64,000 nucleotides of DNA from Narthecium ossifragum (taxonomy: Eukaryota > Streptophyta > Magnoliopsida > Dioscoreales > Nartheciaceae): contig OY986963.1 of NCBI GenBank assembly GCA_963920575.1, forward strand, positions 93,864 to 157,863, in the 5' to 3' direction. Position numbers and translations under genes: made by a program. This document shows, in pieces, positions 31,826 to 42,385 of this stretch (position 1 is the first letter of the stretch; every line of letters starts with the position of its first letter). The notes under the pieces were generated by a model, which ran no database searches, was not told the origin of the DNA, and was given only the letters and a program-made list of their open reading frames with translations.

Positions 31826-33745
31826 ATGAACGCTTTACCATCTAGCTCCTTCCTATCCAAGTTCCAGCCACATCGACCAGATCACCTCCCCATCCCCAAC
31901 CCGGCCACTGCACCAGCACCAGTACTATCCGGCCCCCCTTCGCCTCCTCTCCTCCCCACCTCCGCCGTAAGGATCGAGGAGAGGCCTCCCATGCTGGCCC
32001 AGCCTTCTAATAAGAGACCCATCCAAGTCCAACCCAAACCCACGTCGTCGTTGAAAGATCAAAAGAGCGTCTACAACTCCAACAGTAGCAGCAGCAGCAA
32101 CAACAACTCCACGACGACGCGGCAGTCTCCGTCGGCTCCATCTCTATCGGCTGTCTTCTGCAATGTCCTCGACGATCTCATCAACAAATTTATTGACCCG
32201 CCGGTCCTCCGCCCCTCCGTTGACCCACTTCACATCCTCTCCGACAACTTCGGTCCCGTGGGGGAGCTCCCGCCCACCCCGTGCCCCGTGATCCGCGGGA
32301 GCGTCCCTCCCTGCCTCGGCAGCGGCGCCTACATTAGGAATGGCCCCAACCCACAGCACCTCCCGCGCGGGCCCTACCACCTCTTCGACGGTGACGGCAT
32401 GCTCCACGCTCTCCTCATCCCAGAGGGTGGTGGCACTGCCTCGGCAACACTCTGCTCCCGCTTCGTCCGCACATACAAGTACCTTGTGGAGCACGAAGCC
32501 GGGGCTCCCGTCCTCCCCAACGTCTTCTCCGGGTTCCACGGCATTGCTGGCATCGCCAGAGGCGGCGTCATGGCCGTCAGGGTCATGACTGGTCAGATGG
32601 ACCCCAGGGAGGGCGTTGGCCTAGCAAACACCAGCCTGGCCTTCCACGCTGGGCGACTCTACGCCCTGGGAGAGTCCGACCTCCCGTATGCCGTCCAGCT
32701 CTCCCCGGAGGACGGGGACATCTCCACCCTGGGCCGCTGCGACTTTAACGGACGGCTTTTCATGGGCATGACCGCCCACCCCAAGAAGGACCCGTCCACC
32801 GGGGAGCTCTTTGCCTTCCGATACGGCCCGGTCCCACCCTTCCTGACCTACTTCCGGTTCGACCGCGATGGGAATAAGCTGCCCGACGTGCCCATCTTCT
32901 CCTTCCGGGAACCCTCGTTCCTCCACGACTTCGCCATCACCCAGCACTACGCCCTCTTCCAGGAAATCCAGATTGTGATGAAGCCCATGGACATGGTGCT
33001 GGGAGGTGGTTCCGTTGTGGGGTCGGACAAGGGTAAGGTACCTCGGCTCGGCCTGCTTCCCCGGTATGCCGCGTCCGAGTCGGAGATGCGCTGGTTCGAG
33101 GTGCCCGGATTCAACATGATTCATGCCCTCAACGCCTGGGAGGAGGAAGGCGGGGACGCCATCGTGCTGGTGGCTCCCAACGTGCTGTCTATCGAGCACG
33201 CTCTCGACCGGATGGAGCTGGTCCACGCCTGCGTCGAGATGGTGCGCATCGACCTCAGGACGGGGGCGGTCTCGAGGATGCCGCTGTCAACATTGAACCT
33301 GGACTTCGGGGTCATCCACCCGGGCTACGTGGGGCGGCGCAACCGCTACGCGTACCTGGCCGTTGGAGACCCCATGCCTAAGATCTCCGGGGTCGCCAAG
33401 CTCGACTTCGACAAGGCCGGAACTGGAGACTGCGTAGTGGCAAGGCGCACTTTCGGGCCGGGGCGTTTCGGAGGAGAGCCTTTCTTCGTGCCGGCGGCGG
33501 CGGAGAATGGGTACTCAGGGGATGAGGACGAGGGCTATGTGGTTTCTTACGTACACGATGAGGGGAGCGGGGAGTCCACCTTTGTTGTGATGGACGCGAG
33601 ATCGCCGGATCTGGAAGTCGTGGCTGAGATACTGCTGCCACGTCGCGTCCCCTACGGCTTCCACGGGCTCTTCGTCACCGGTGCCGAACTCCGATCGCAG
33701 CAGCAGCGTTCGCTGCGTTCCCCGTCCTTAAAATCTATCAACTAG
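31826..33745 (+). CDS. CCD4: Carotenoid cleavage dioxygenase 4 (plastid)
   Basis: A single-exon gene for 639 residues. I chose ATG 31826 (MNALPSSSFLSKFQPH); the open frame only adds a TTG before it. The first roughly 110 residues are Ser/Pro/Asn-rich, compatible with a plastid transit peptide plus linker. The rest is the seven-bladed RPE65/VP14-type dioxygenase. The four iron-binding histidines are at about residues 318 (GMTAHP), 367 (FLHDFAIT), 433 (FNMIHALN) and 613 (YGFHGLF). GAYIRNGPNP and FDGDGMLHA are family landmarks. KVPRLGLLPRYA and MRWFEVPGFN favour CCD4 over NCED. CCD4 enzymes cleave carotenoids at the 9,10 double bonds in plastoglobules, producing ionones and reducing pigment. The gene is complete and GC-rich. 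Confidence 0.92.
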   Translation: MNALPSSSFLSKFQPHRPDHLPIPNPATAPAPVLSGPPSPPLLPTSAVRIEERPPMLAQPSNKRPIQVQPKPTSSLKDQKSVYNSNSSSSSNNNSTTTRQSPSAPSLSAVFCNVLDDLINKFIDPPVLRPSVDPLHILSDNFGPVGELPPTPCPVIRGSVPPCLGSGAYIRNGPNPQHLPRGPYHLFDGDGMLHALLIPEGGGTASATLCSRFVRTYKYLVEHEAGAPVLPNVFSGFHGIAGIARGGVMAVRVMTGQMDPREGVGLANTSLAFHAGRLYALGESDLPYAVQLSPEDGDISTLGRCDFNGRLFMGMTAHPKKDPSTGELFAFRYGPVPPFLTYFRFDRDGNKLPDVPIFSFREPSFLHDFAITQHYALFQEIQIVMKPMDMVLGGGSVVGSDKGKVPRLGLLPRYAASESEMRWFEVPGFNMIHALNAWEEEGGDAIVLVAPNVLSIEHALDRMELVHACVEMVRIDLRTGAVSRMPLSTLNLDFGVIHPGYVGRRNRYAYLAVGDPMPKISGVAKLDFDKAGTGDCVVARRTFGPGRFGGEPFFVPAAAENGYSGDEDEGYVVSYVHDEGSGESTFVVMDARSPDLEVVAEILLPRRVPYGFHGLFVTGAELRSQQQRSLRSPSLKSIN

Positions 33746-34956
33746 TTATATAAATAAGTAATTTTACTAGTTGTGCGTATTAGCCATGCGTGCTGTAGGC
33801 CGTAGGCCCTATCAAACTGCCAGATAACATCTCATAGATATATACGTGTCGGAAAAAGATTCATGTACATGACTGAAAAGCCAAATACACTACACATGAT
33901 CATGTATTCTTATATGTATCTCAAACATTTTAAAGCGACGACAACATCGGCATATACAAAATGCCTATTTTCTTATTATGAAAAGCGCGTATGGTGTAAA
34001 TTATATGCTTCGCCTTACTATATATATGCACCACTAGAGTACTTGATCGTGTGTGTATAAATAAATAATATATTAGTGGTGATCGAGTTGAAGATTTCAT
34101 TAGGACTTTATGGTCAACCAAAAGTAAGTTGCGCTGAATCACTGGGCATTCTCTTAGCACAATTAACCCGACTTTGGTCGTGTACTAGATAAGCTGATCT
34201 GTCAGTAGTCCAAATGACAACTTTCGTGATAAATAATTGTCGAAAAAAGATTTGTGTACGTGACATTTCAGTCATATACATTGCACATGATTGAGGTGGC
34301 CATGTATTATGAGGATAGTGGATGTGAATAGATCTGGACCGTTGAATGTGACCATGTACGATGCACATGTCTACGTGGCATGTACTCCAATCATTTCTCA
34401 TAATTATCACATTATATGATGATGTGTCAGTGTCGTACGTCCTAGCAATGAGGTGAGTCAAGGTAGGGTATCGGGTGAGTAAAACCGAATGGAACCAAAA
34501 ACCCGAACTGATTAACTTCGGTCCATTCGTTTCGATTTCTCGGTTCATTCGGTTCGATTTAGTTTTCTAATTTTAAAATTTTAATTCTTTATTATAAATT
34601 CCGGTTAAAGAAGAAAAACTGTAATTTTTAATAAACTAATCATCTTTTTTATTTTATATACTATATAAGTACACATATAGTTCGATTCGATTCGGTTTTC
34701 AAAATTTTAGATCGAATTAGTTCGATTCAATTCAGTTCGATTTTAACATATAATTCAATTTATTTCGATTTTTAAAATTCTGGAACGAACGCCTTAGTTT
34801 TTGACCCAATGCTCACCCCTGAATCAGCCCCAGGAGAACTAGCCACCTCATCCTGTGATGTGGGATTTATCATCAATGCAGCAGTGTCACGTATGCATGT
34901 TGTCATATAAGTTGTGTTTTGCACTAACTCAAGTCAGATTAGTCAGAGTTCGCAAA
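33746..34956. other. CCD4 downstream region and AT-rich intergenic DNA
   Basis: The first few hundred bases are presumably the CCD4 3' UTR. Around 34280-34400 is a short piece with ends resembling the hairpin MITE family (tgcacatgtctacgtggcat then ccaatcatt). A low-complexity stretch with repeated ttcgattcgattcggt lies at 34500-34790. No gene seen. Confidence 0.4.
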
Positions 34957-35546
34957 GGAAAATGATTTGAGTCCCACCCATTAGGGTGGGAAATCTCCAC
35001 ACTCACGTGGTGGGATCAAATCCAGCCACATGGTGCAATCCCAACGGGTAAAGAGGGATGTTTGGGGGTTTTGGGTTGTTAAGGGGGGTGTTTTGGGGAT
35101 TTTATATAATAGATATTACTATTTATATAGGTATGCATGGATGAATATATAAATAACATATATACAAATGCTATTTATATGCGTATTTACATATATGTTA
35201 TTTATATTATCATTTATATAAAAACATATATATGTATGTTATTTTGTATGAATGTATAAATATGTGTTATTTATATATAAATTAACATGAAGGTATGTAT
35301 ATATGTAAATCTATATTCTATATGTATATATATACATAAAATGTAAATCTATATGTCGGTGGGACGTATATTTAGGTGTGTATTTATAAATATATTTGTA
35401 GGTGTGTATTTATAGATTTATACATAAATACACACCTACATATAGATTTATATGTTGGTGGGACGTATATGTATGTACATTTATTTTAGATATGTATACA
35501 TATATATACTAAATATATACATATATATTTTTCATATATATATTCC

Positions 35547-35583
<37 letters not shown>

Positions 35584-35750
35584 TGTATTTCATATATATA
35601 TTCCACTTATCATATATATTCTACTTATATTTAATATATATATATAATGTTAAATGAGAGAAAGAGATAGAGTAAAAGAGGGGGAGCTGGTAAGTGCGTT
35701 CCACGGGTGTGGATTCAGCCAGTGGTACGTATATCACCCCTCTATTTTCA
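34957..35750. mobile_element. TIR-bounded repeat with AT-rich core, copy 1
   Basis: Starts ggaaaatgatttgagtccca and ends near gtacgtatatcacccctcta. Its interior is a long TA-rich microsatellite-like core with aatatataaataacatatat. The same outer and inner blocks recur in the same order in copy 2. It has no ORF and fits a non-autonomous TIR element. Confidence 0.65.
35510..35650. repeat. TA-dinucleotide microsatellite in copy 1
   Basis: Runs of atatatat with interspersed cat/tac triplets, including an uninterrupted (at)n run at 35550-35576. Confidence 0.85.
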
Positions 35751-36099
35751 TATGGAAAATGATTTCCGTCCCACCCGGTGGGGTGGGAAATCTTCACACC
35801 CAAACATGATTGGGTTGGATCTTTGCCAAGTGGCGAGATTGAGTGATGATGAGTGGAAGATATTTCGGGTAATTTTGGATTTTATGAGTGTTTTGTGTAG
35901 ATTTGGATATCTATGTATATAGGTATGTATGGATGAATATATAAATAACATATATACAAATGCTATTTATACGTGTATTTACGTATATGTTATTTATATT
36001 ATCATTTATATAAAAGCATATATATATGTATGTTATTTTATATGAATGTATAAATATGTGATATTTATATATAAATTAAGATGAAGGTATGTTTGTATG

Positions 36100-36109
36100 T
36101 AAATCTATA

Positions 36110-36155
<46 letters not shown>

Positions 36156-36320
36156 AACTAAAATATGTATATTCGAAATATATATATGCATATATACTTC
36201 ATATATATTTTTTAGTTGAATATATTGCATACATATATACATATGTACATTTATTTTAATTATATATACACATCATATATATATACATATATATTTTATA
36301 CACAGCATATATATATACAT
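36100..36320. repeat. (GT)n/(AT)n microsatellite next to the viral insertion
   Basis: A tgtgtgtgtgtgtgta run followed by atatatat (36112-36150), then TA-rich sequence up to the left viral border at about 36325. Confidence 0.85.
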
Positions 36321-36566
36321 ATCTTATCTCAAAGAGACTGGCGCTCGATGCTGCCGATCCTTATGAAGGGATCGAAAGGTAGAACTGAACTATGAAAGTT
36401 CCAGCCTTGGGATAAGCGTTCCAAAAATTACCCAAACCAAGTAATAAGAAGAAGATACTTACAAAGGCTTAGCTATATTCCACTGGTTCTTGATTACAAG
36501 GGGAAGAGAGGTTACAGGAGGAGAGTGGGTGAAAACCAGCGTACTGAACTCAGACGAGTTCTTCCT

Positions 36567-36577
36567 CTTATATAGAG
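36567..36577 (-). promoter_or_regulatory. TATA box of the viral pregenomic RNA promoter
   Basis: On the minus strand CTCTATATAAG lies about 215 bp downstream of the second viral ORF, in the intergenic region where caulimovirus-type promoters sit. A long leader-like segment follows up to the left border; I see no tRNA-Met primer site before the break. Confidence 0.6.
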
Positions 36578-36795
36578 GTACAAGCCTTCACAGCTAAGTA
36601 AAGCTGCATTATTGAGAGAATATTTCTCTTTTAATCCTGTCGGTTTAGTGGAGCAATAATGCTCAAAAGGTAGGGCCTGTCATGTCGTGTGCTGAGTAGG
36701 TTGCAGTCGAATGAGTGGCTGAACAATCACCTTTGGCATCACATCATTTAGCTTTTAGATAGTGGAGATAAATCTTATTCTCCAGCCGATGAAGC

Positions 36796-38190
36796 TTATC
36801 CTTGGCTAGTGGAGGCTCCACTAGTGGTAGGACCATCCTTCTTTTTCCCGGGCAGATCTTGGGAAATGATTTGGGTCCACAAATCTTCTTGATCACCGTA
36901 GGGGTCTTGAGCATCCTGCATCGCATCGTCAGAGCTAATAGAAATTCGATCAGAGCCAGAGAAATGGCTAGTGAACTGATGCTTTAAATGTTCATAACAT
37001 TTCTTCATAATTTCATTCTCAGTAGCCTGAGGAAATTGTCGTTCGAACAATTTTTGAAGCCGGATCATTGATCTCTCTTTTGGAGCTTCAAGACCTTTTC
37101 TCTTTTCTGATAATACTTTCTCATTAACTTTGATTATCTCTAGAATTTCAGAGACCTTAGTAGTAGTGTCCAGACCTTTCCACCATTTGATTTGATATTG
37201 TCGAATAAGGCAAGGACTGCAAAGCTCGTCGATATCCACCGAAGCGAACCACTTCCAAATCCAAGGAATCTCTGCCTCAGCAAAGAAGAAAAGGGGGAAC
37301 ATACCCTCGATCACATCTTCTTCTTTAATTAAAGCAAGAATAGGATGGGTAGATACCCATTTATCATAGAGTGCAAGAATTGGTGCTGGTAGAATCTCTA
37401 AATCAGCGCCATATTTGCGCCACCAGTCATAAATCCAAGCCGGAAATTCCTTATGAAGGACTTCAGGGCAAATCTTAATAAACCATGTATGCTTCAAATT
37501 TTCATTTTCGCATAATAGGGAGGTGTAAAAAGCATGCTTATAATCCCAATAATTGAAAGTATAACTTTCTTGGTTAATTTTGAAGGCAATGGGTTTCTGA
37601 GTACTGAAGCCCCATTCTTTTGGGGTCAAGATATTCTTGATCGTACACTTACTATAAGTAGGTGGCTTTCTCTCATCAGAATTTTTGAAAAAATGTTCAA
37701 AGTAAACTTCCCGCTGAGATAATAAAGCTTCCATCCATTTTCTCGGATGATAAACAGATGTAGGATAATAGGAATTGTCCAAATATTTTTGGCGCAATTT
37801 CTCTGGATTGTCAGAGTAGCACATATCTTCGGGTTCTATGTAAAGAATTATTTCGTAGGCTGCTTTGGTTATCATACCAAGATCAATTTCTTTGGTAGTA
37901 ACATCAGCAAAGGATTCATGAGGCCGATTCTCCTGAGGATTAATTTCCTTAGCTTTAGAAGTATTACTTCGCCGAATTGTTCTCCAGCTATTCCCGAAGT
38001 CTGATTCCTTAGTATTAGAAAGATCAGAAGTCTGACCAGATTCCAGGGTATAACCCTGACCAGCAATACCATAGCCTTGCCCATCAAGGCGAATTCGTCC
38101 ACGGCCACCACGGCGTCCACCACGATTATCCGTATTATCCGTACCACCACGACTCCACCGCCCCCAAAAAGGGGGCTTAGTCCGGCGCAT
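36796..38190 (-). CDS. Viral second ORF, unknown function
   Basis: Start chosen at ATG 38190 (MRRTKPPFWG), which overlaps the end of the polyprotein ORF by 14 bp in another frame; the open frame extends further up but inside the polyprotein. It encodes 464 residues: an Arg/Gly-rich N-terminus (GGRRGGRGR), a middle region rich in Trp and Tyr, and an acidic C-terminus. I recognise no enzymatic motif. Florendovirus-like genomes carry such a second ORF of unknown function. The segment KVSEILEIIKVNEK recurs, from an identical 47-bp sequence, at the start of the polyprotein ORF. No stop codon interrupts it. Confidence 0.7.
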   Translation of the reverse strand: MRRTKPPFWGRWSRGGTDNTDNRGGRRGGRGRIRLDGQGYGIAGQGYTLESGQTSDLSNTKESDFGNSWRTIRRSNTSKAKEINPQENRPHESFADVTTKEIDLGMITKAAYEIILYIEPEDMCYSDNPEKLRQKYLDNSYYPTSVYHPRKWMEALLSQREVYFEHFFKNSDERKPPTYSKCTIKNILTPKEWGFSTQKPIAFKINQESYTFNYWDYKHAFYTSLLCENENLKHTWFIKICPEVLHKEFPAWIYDWWRKYGADLEILPAPILALYDKWVSTHPILALIKEEDVIEGMFPLFFFAEAEIPWIWKWFASVDIDELCSPCLIRQYQIKWWKGLDTTTKVSEILEIIKVNEKVLSEKRKGLEAPKERSMIRLQKLFERQFPQATENEIMKKCYEHLKHQFTSHFSGSDRISISSDDAMQDAQDPYGDQEDLWTQIISQDLPGKKKDGPTTSGASTSQG

Positions 38191-41100
38191 GAGCACCCTG
38201 AATAAATTCGCGTGTAAGAAAATCAGGTAAGACATTATGTTTACCAGGAATAAATTCAATAGTGAAATCAAACACAGCTAATTCAGCTTGCCATCGAGCA
38301 AAGATTTGTTTAGATGTTAGATTCTTAATATCTTTTTCAATAACACTCTTTGCAGAGCTACAATCAATACGAAGAATGAAGGGCTGATTTAGGATGTCCT
38401 CCTGAAATTTATAAAGGCATTTAATAATAGAAAGCATTTCTTTCTTAATTGTGGAATAATTGAGTTGAGTAGAGTTCCATTTACCAGAGGTATAACGAAC
38501 TAATTCTTCCTTATTAGAAGGCAGACATTTTTGTTTAAGAATTCCTCCATAGCCAATATTACTGGCGTCCGTTTCTACAATCTTTTGACACTCTGGCTTA
38601 AGCAGATGTGTACAAGGCAGATTGATGACCTTCGTCTTGATTAGTCGAACAGCATTGGTATGGTCATTAGTCCAAGGGACAGGATTCTTTTTCAAACGAT
38701 TATAAAGAATGGCAGTATCTTGAGCCCAATCTTTATAGTAATCAGAAACATAATTTAAAGCTCCGAGAAATCGTTGTAGTTGATTTGTATCTGTAATAAT
38801 ATCAGGGAATTTGGAAGCAAATTCTATACTTCTATCAATAGGAATAATTGTTCCTTTACCGATATTATGTCCTAAAAATCGAATTTCTGTTTGGAAGAGC
38901 TTCATTTTTGGAGCCGATATGACTAATCCATTATGAATGGCTAAATGTCTAAATATTTCTAAATGCTTCACATGCTGATCAATGGTATCCGAAAAGATGA
39001 GTATATCATCTATATATGACAAAATAAAGTTAGTGTAAGGAATAAAAATATCATTCATAATATTCTGAAATTCAGAAGGAGCATTTTTCAAACCAAATGG
39101 CATTACATTCCATTCGTAATGTCCAAAAGGAACGGTAAAGGCTGTTTTATAACGATCTTTTTCGTTAACTTGAATTTGCCAATATCCTGATTTTAAATCA
39201 AACTTAGAAAAAACTTTTGCTTTATAAATTCTATTAAGTAAATCCCTTTTATTAGGGATAGGGTAACGAATCCATTTAAGTACCTTATTAAGAGGTTTAT
39301 AATTGATAACTAGACGAGGAACACCTCGTTCTTTCTCAGCATTATTGTTCACATAAAATGCTGTACAACTCCATGGAGAGTAAGATTTTCTAATTAATTT
39401 CTTCTCTATTAGAGAAGCAATCTCTTTCTTACATAGATCAAGATATTCTTGATTCATTTGGCAAGGTCTTGCCCGAGTCGGAATATTCCGTTCATCAAAA
39501 GAGTCTTCATAAGGTAATTCCACAATATGTTTTTTCCTGTCCCAAAAAGCATTAGGAACAGAGCCGCAAACTGATTGTTGAAATTGTTTATCAATCTGTT
39601 CTATTAGATCTTTAGTAGCGGGCTTCTGTAATTGTTGTTCTAAATGAACATAAGAAATTTCTTCTTTCAAAAAATTTATTTGATTTTCTTTGAGCAGAAT
39701 ATCTTTAATTTCATTAAGGATTCTAGTTTGTGGTTCTGTGATGAATTGCATAGTAATTGGAGAGTTCTTATATCTGGCACTTATTCCAGATGCATCTACC
39801 CTTTCAAGAGGCATAATTTGATGTAAAAAGGGTGTTCCAAGAATTAAGTGTTGAGATAAATCTTTAATTAACACAAATGAGGTTGGAATACAAGTATCTT
39901 GTATACAAACATAAGCTTTAGGAAGCTTAAAATTGACTTCTAATTTATTGCCACTAGCGCCGCTAAGAGCTTGAGTAGTTTTTTCAAAGAATTTAGAAGG
40001 AATAATTCCTTCACGAATACAATTTAAATCAGCACCACTATCTATTAAAGCAATTAACTTTGGGATAGTCTCATATTCTGAGAGGACAAGAGTAATTTCA
40101 ACATACCATTTTTGAGTAGTAACTTGTTGTACAAGTTGTACCAGAAATTCTTCTTCGGGACTCTTAGAACATTGACCAGTCTCAAGTACCGCTTGGTTAC
40201 TGGTATTTGGTGGAATTTCTAAATCTTTCGTTTCAATGTACGAAAGTATATATTCATTTTGTTCTTTAAGCATTTTAATTTCGCTTTTAAGGTTATTAAC
40301 CTCTTTGTTAAGTTCTGCAAGAGACAGAGTCTTAACAGTCTTTTCTTGTCGTCGTCTTAAAACTTCAGACAGTCTATATGTATTGTCAATTCGAGGGGCT
40401 TCAATCTTTTGATTATGTTTTAAACACATATCAATTAACTGAGCTTTAAGATCAGGAGCTATGTCTCCTTCAGTCAAAAGCTTAGCAATAAAATCTTTAT
40501 TGAAAGATATCATATTAATAGAAAGGTTATTCATTTCAACAATCTGTCTCCAATAATCAGTTTTATCCTTTTTAGAACATTTAGTACATTTATGTTCATC
40601 TTCTGAAGATATTTCTTCAGTAAAGTCAGTGGCAGATTCAGCATCTTCTATTGAATTATCAGTGTCGGAATCAGTAGTAATCATAACCTTATATAAAGAT
40701 TTCTTTAATCCCTCGTCTTCTATTTCATTAATTTTTTTCTTAGTATAACATCGATTAGCGTAGTGGCCAATTTTACCACATTTAAAGCATTTTGCTTTAC
40801 TTTTATCTATTTTAGGTCGTTTTTGAGTATTACCCTTTTGTGGTATAGATTTCTTAAATTTCTTTTTAAAAAAGGGTTTTCTCCTTTTTTCTATTCGTTC
40901 AGGAGGTGGTTTCAGCTTTCGAGGTTCATCAAAGGCAAACTGCTCGCAGAATTCTCCAAGCTGTCTCTTTTCAGTAAGTTTATGCGTTTTTAATTGATGT
41001 TTTAATTTAATATCATTACATAAACTTAATCCTTCATGAATGCAAGCATTTATTAATGCTCCATAAGTGCAAGACTCGAAGGGGATTATACCACCATTCT

Positions 41101-42385
41101 GTTCCCGCATATAATTTCTCACACGTTCAGCAAATAGATTAGGTAATCCATCAATGAATTTTGACTTCCAATGACTACTATGAGCGTCATTTAATTGCAT
41201 AACGCGGGTAATAAAAACATCTTTATACCAGCGAAAATGGGTAAGAGTAGGGCAACGAAGATTTTGCAACAAAGTGCGTGTTCGCTCCCCCTGACCAGTG
41301 AGATTACCAGTAAAATGGTCAAGAATAGTTAAAACTAATGTGTAAACCGCATCGGTTTGTTGTTGATTATTTTCAAGTTTAACAGCACTAAGGATTTCAG
41401 TGCGTTGATCAGGTTGGAGATAATTATCCCACCAACCTTTCAGACTACCAGTAAAACCACAAGTAAGAAAAGAAGCTACTTGTTGATCAGTATTACCATT
41501 ATTATGGCAAATAGTAGAATACATCATCATTCTATGTGCCATATTCAGAACTTGATGATCACTCATACCATCAATGTTCCATTCATAAATATTTCGTCCT
41601 GAGTAATCTTGCTGTAGAAATGTATCATTTTCTTCAAATAAAAGATCTATAGGAGAAGGTCGTTTATAATAAAAATTTTCAATATTACGATGTCGATGTT
41701 CAATTTTATTGACAGTTTGAAATTGTTGTTCAGTTTCTAAGGTTATATCCTCAGTATCAGAACTTTCAAATTGTTTGAGGTTTATGGAGTCATTAAGCAC
41801 TTGAACTTTAGCTTGAGCAAATTGTTTACTCAGAGAATCTATAAGTTCTTCGGATAACTCCTTTCCTAATTTAAAATTTGAGATTGAAGCATTTGGTTTA
41901 ATAGCAGGTTTTGTAGGAAGCCTAACTGTTTTATCTTTTATCAAATTTGCATTAGGAATAATTTCTCCAAGCTTAGTGATAAGTTTATCAATATTTTTTT
42001 CTAGACGAGTTAATTGTTGCCCTATTACTTGAGAAAAAACATTAGAGTAATTATTTTGTTTAAAAATTTTATTCAATTCTTTGATTGTTTCATTTGTTGA
42101 TTCAACAGGTTTTATAAACGCAGTTGCCTCAAGATTAGAAGTGGAAATCCCTTCAATTTTTAGGGGTTCAGTAGGAGGATATAAAGATCTCTTTTGAACA
42201 CCTTCAACTGTTTTCCAACTTTTAAAGTGTTCTTCAATAACGTTTATTCTGGCTGTAGGATCTAATTCCTCATCAATCTGTCCAGAATTATGCTCATCAG
42301 CAATTTGATCAATGATAGCATTTATTTTATCCTCTTTCTCATTAACTTTGATTATCTCTAGAATTTCAGAGACCTTAGTATTCAT
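38177..42385 (-). CDS. Pararetroviral polyprotein: capsid, protease, RT, RNase H (movement protein missing)
   Basis: 1,402 residues open from ATG 42385. The first 15 or so are a displaced fragment of the second viral ORF. Capsid features are around residues 300-330 (FTGSLKGWWDNYL), with a CX2CX4HX4C finger (CFKCGKIGHYANRC) near residue 531. The protease active site LIDSGADLN is near 778, the reverse transcriptase YIDDILIFS near 1121, and RNase H VETDASNIGYGG near 1268. No integrase is present. Intact relatives carry a movement protein before the capsid; that part is lost here. It is striking that 1,402 codons remain open in a genomic copy. Confidence 0.85.
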   Translation of the reverse strand: MNTKVSEILEIIKVNEKEDKINAIIDQIADEHNSGQIDEELDPTARINVIEEHFKSWKTVEGVQKRSLYPPTEPLKIEGISTSNLEATAFIKPVESTNETIKELNKIFKQNNYSNVFSQVIGQQLTRLEKNIDKLITKLGEIIPNANLIKDKTVRLPTKPAIKPNASISNFKLGKELSEELIDSLSKQFAQAKVQVLNDSINLKQFESSDTEDITLETEQQFQTVNKIEHRHRNIENFYYKRPSPIDLLFEENDTFLQQDYSGRNIYEWNIDGMSDHQVLNMAHRMMMYSTICHNNGNTDQQVASFLTCGFTGSLKGWWDNYLQPDQRTEILSAVKLENNQQQTDAVYTLVLTILDHFTGNLTGQGERTRTLLQNLRCPTLTHFRWYKDVFITRVMQLNDAHSSHWKSKFIDGLPNLFAERVRNYMREQNGGIIPFESCTYGALINACIHEGLSLCNDIKLKHQLKTHKLTEKRQLGEFCEQFAFDEPRKLKPPPERIEKRRKPFFKKKFKKSIPQKGNTQKRPKIDKSKAKCFKCGKIGHYANRCYTKKKINEIEDEGLKKSLYKVMITTDSDTDNSIEDAESATDFTEEISSEDEHKCTKCSKKDKTDYWRQIVEMNNLSINMISFNKDFIAKLLTEGDIAPDLKAQLIDMCLKHNQKIEAPRIDNTYRLSEVLRRRQEKTVKTLSLAELNKEVNNLKSEIKMLKEQNEYILSYIETKDLEIPPNTSNQAVLETGQCSKSPEEEFLVQLVQQVTTQKWYVEITLVLSEYETIPKLIALIDSGADLNCIREGIIPSKFFEKTTQALSGASGNKLEVNFKLPKAYVCIQDTCIPTSFVLIKDLSQHLILGTPFLHQIMPLERVDASGISARYKNSPITMQFITEPQTRILNEIKDILLKENQINFLKEEISYVHLEQQLQKPATKDLIEQIDKQFQQSVCGSVPNAFWDRKKHIVELPYEDSFDERNIPTRARPCQMNQEYLDLCKKEIASLIEKKLIRKSYSPWSCTAFYVNNNAEKERGVPRLVINYKPLNKVLKWIRYPIPNKRDLLNRIYKAKVFSKFDLKSGYWQIQVNEKDRYKTAFTVPFGHYEWNVMPFGLKNAPSEFQNIMNDIFIPYTNFILSYIDDILIFSDTIDQHVKHLEIFRHLAIHNGLVISAPKMKLFQTEIRFLGHNIGKGTIIPIDRSIEFASKFPDIITDTNQLQRFLGALNYVSDYYKDWAQDTAILYNRLKKNPVPWTNDHTNAVRLIKTKVINLPCTHLLKPECQKIVETDASNIGYGGILKQKCLPSNKEELVRYTSGKWNSTQLNYSTIKKEMLSIIKCLYKFQEDILNQPFILRIDCSSAKSVIEKDIKNLTSKQIFARWQAELAVFDFTIEFIPGKHNVLPDFLTREFIQGAHAPD

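Noticed and set aside
32144..33226. Antisense frames of 130-200 codons within CCD4
   Set aside because: Produced by the high GC content of the CCD4 coding strand; no family resemblance.
34957..35750. Copy 1 as an LTR of the virus-containing element
   Set aside because: The same outer blocks exist once on each side of the virus, in a single element interrupted by it; inverted ends and a TA core fit a TIR element, not an LTR.
38177..42385. Reading the long minus-strand polyprotein as a Ty3/gypsy element
   Set aside because: No integrase follows RNase H, there are no LTRs, the capsid motif is pararetroviral, and a second ORF plus TATA-containing intergenic region follow, as in Caulimoviridae.
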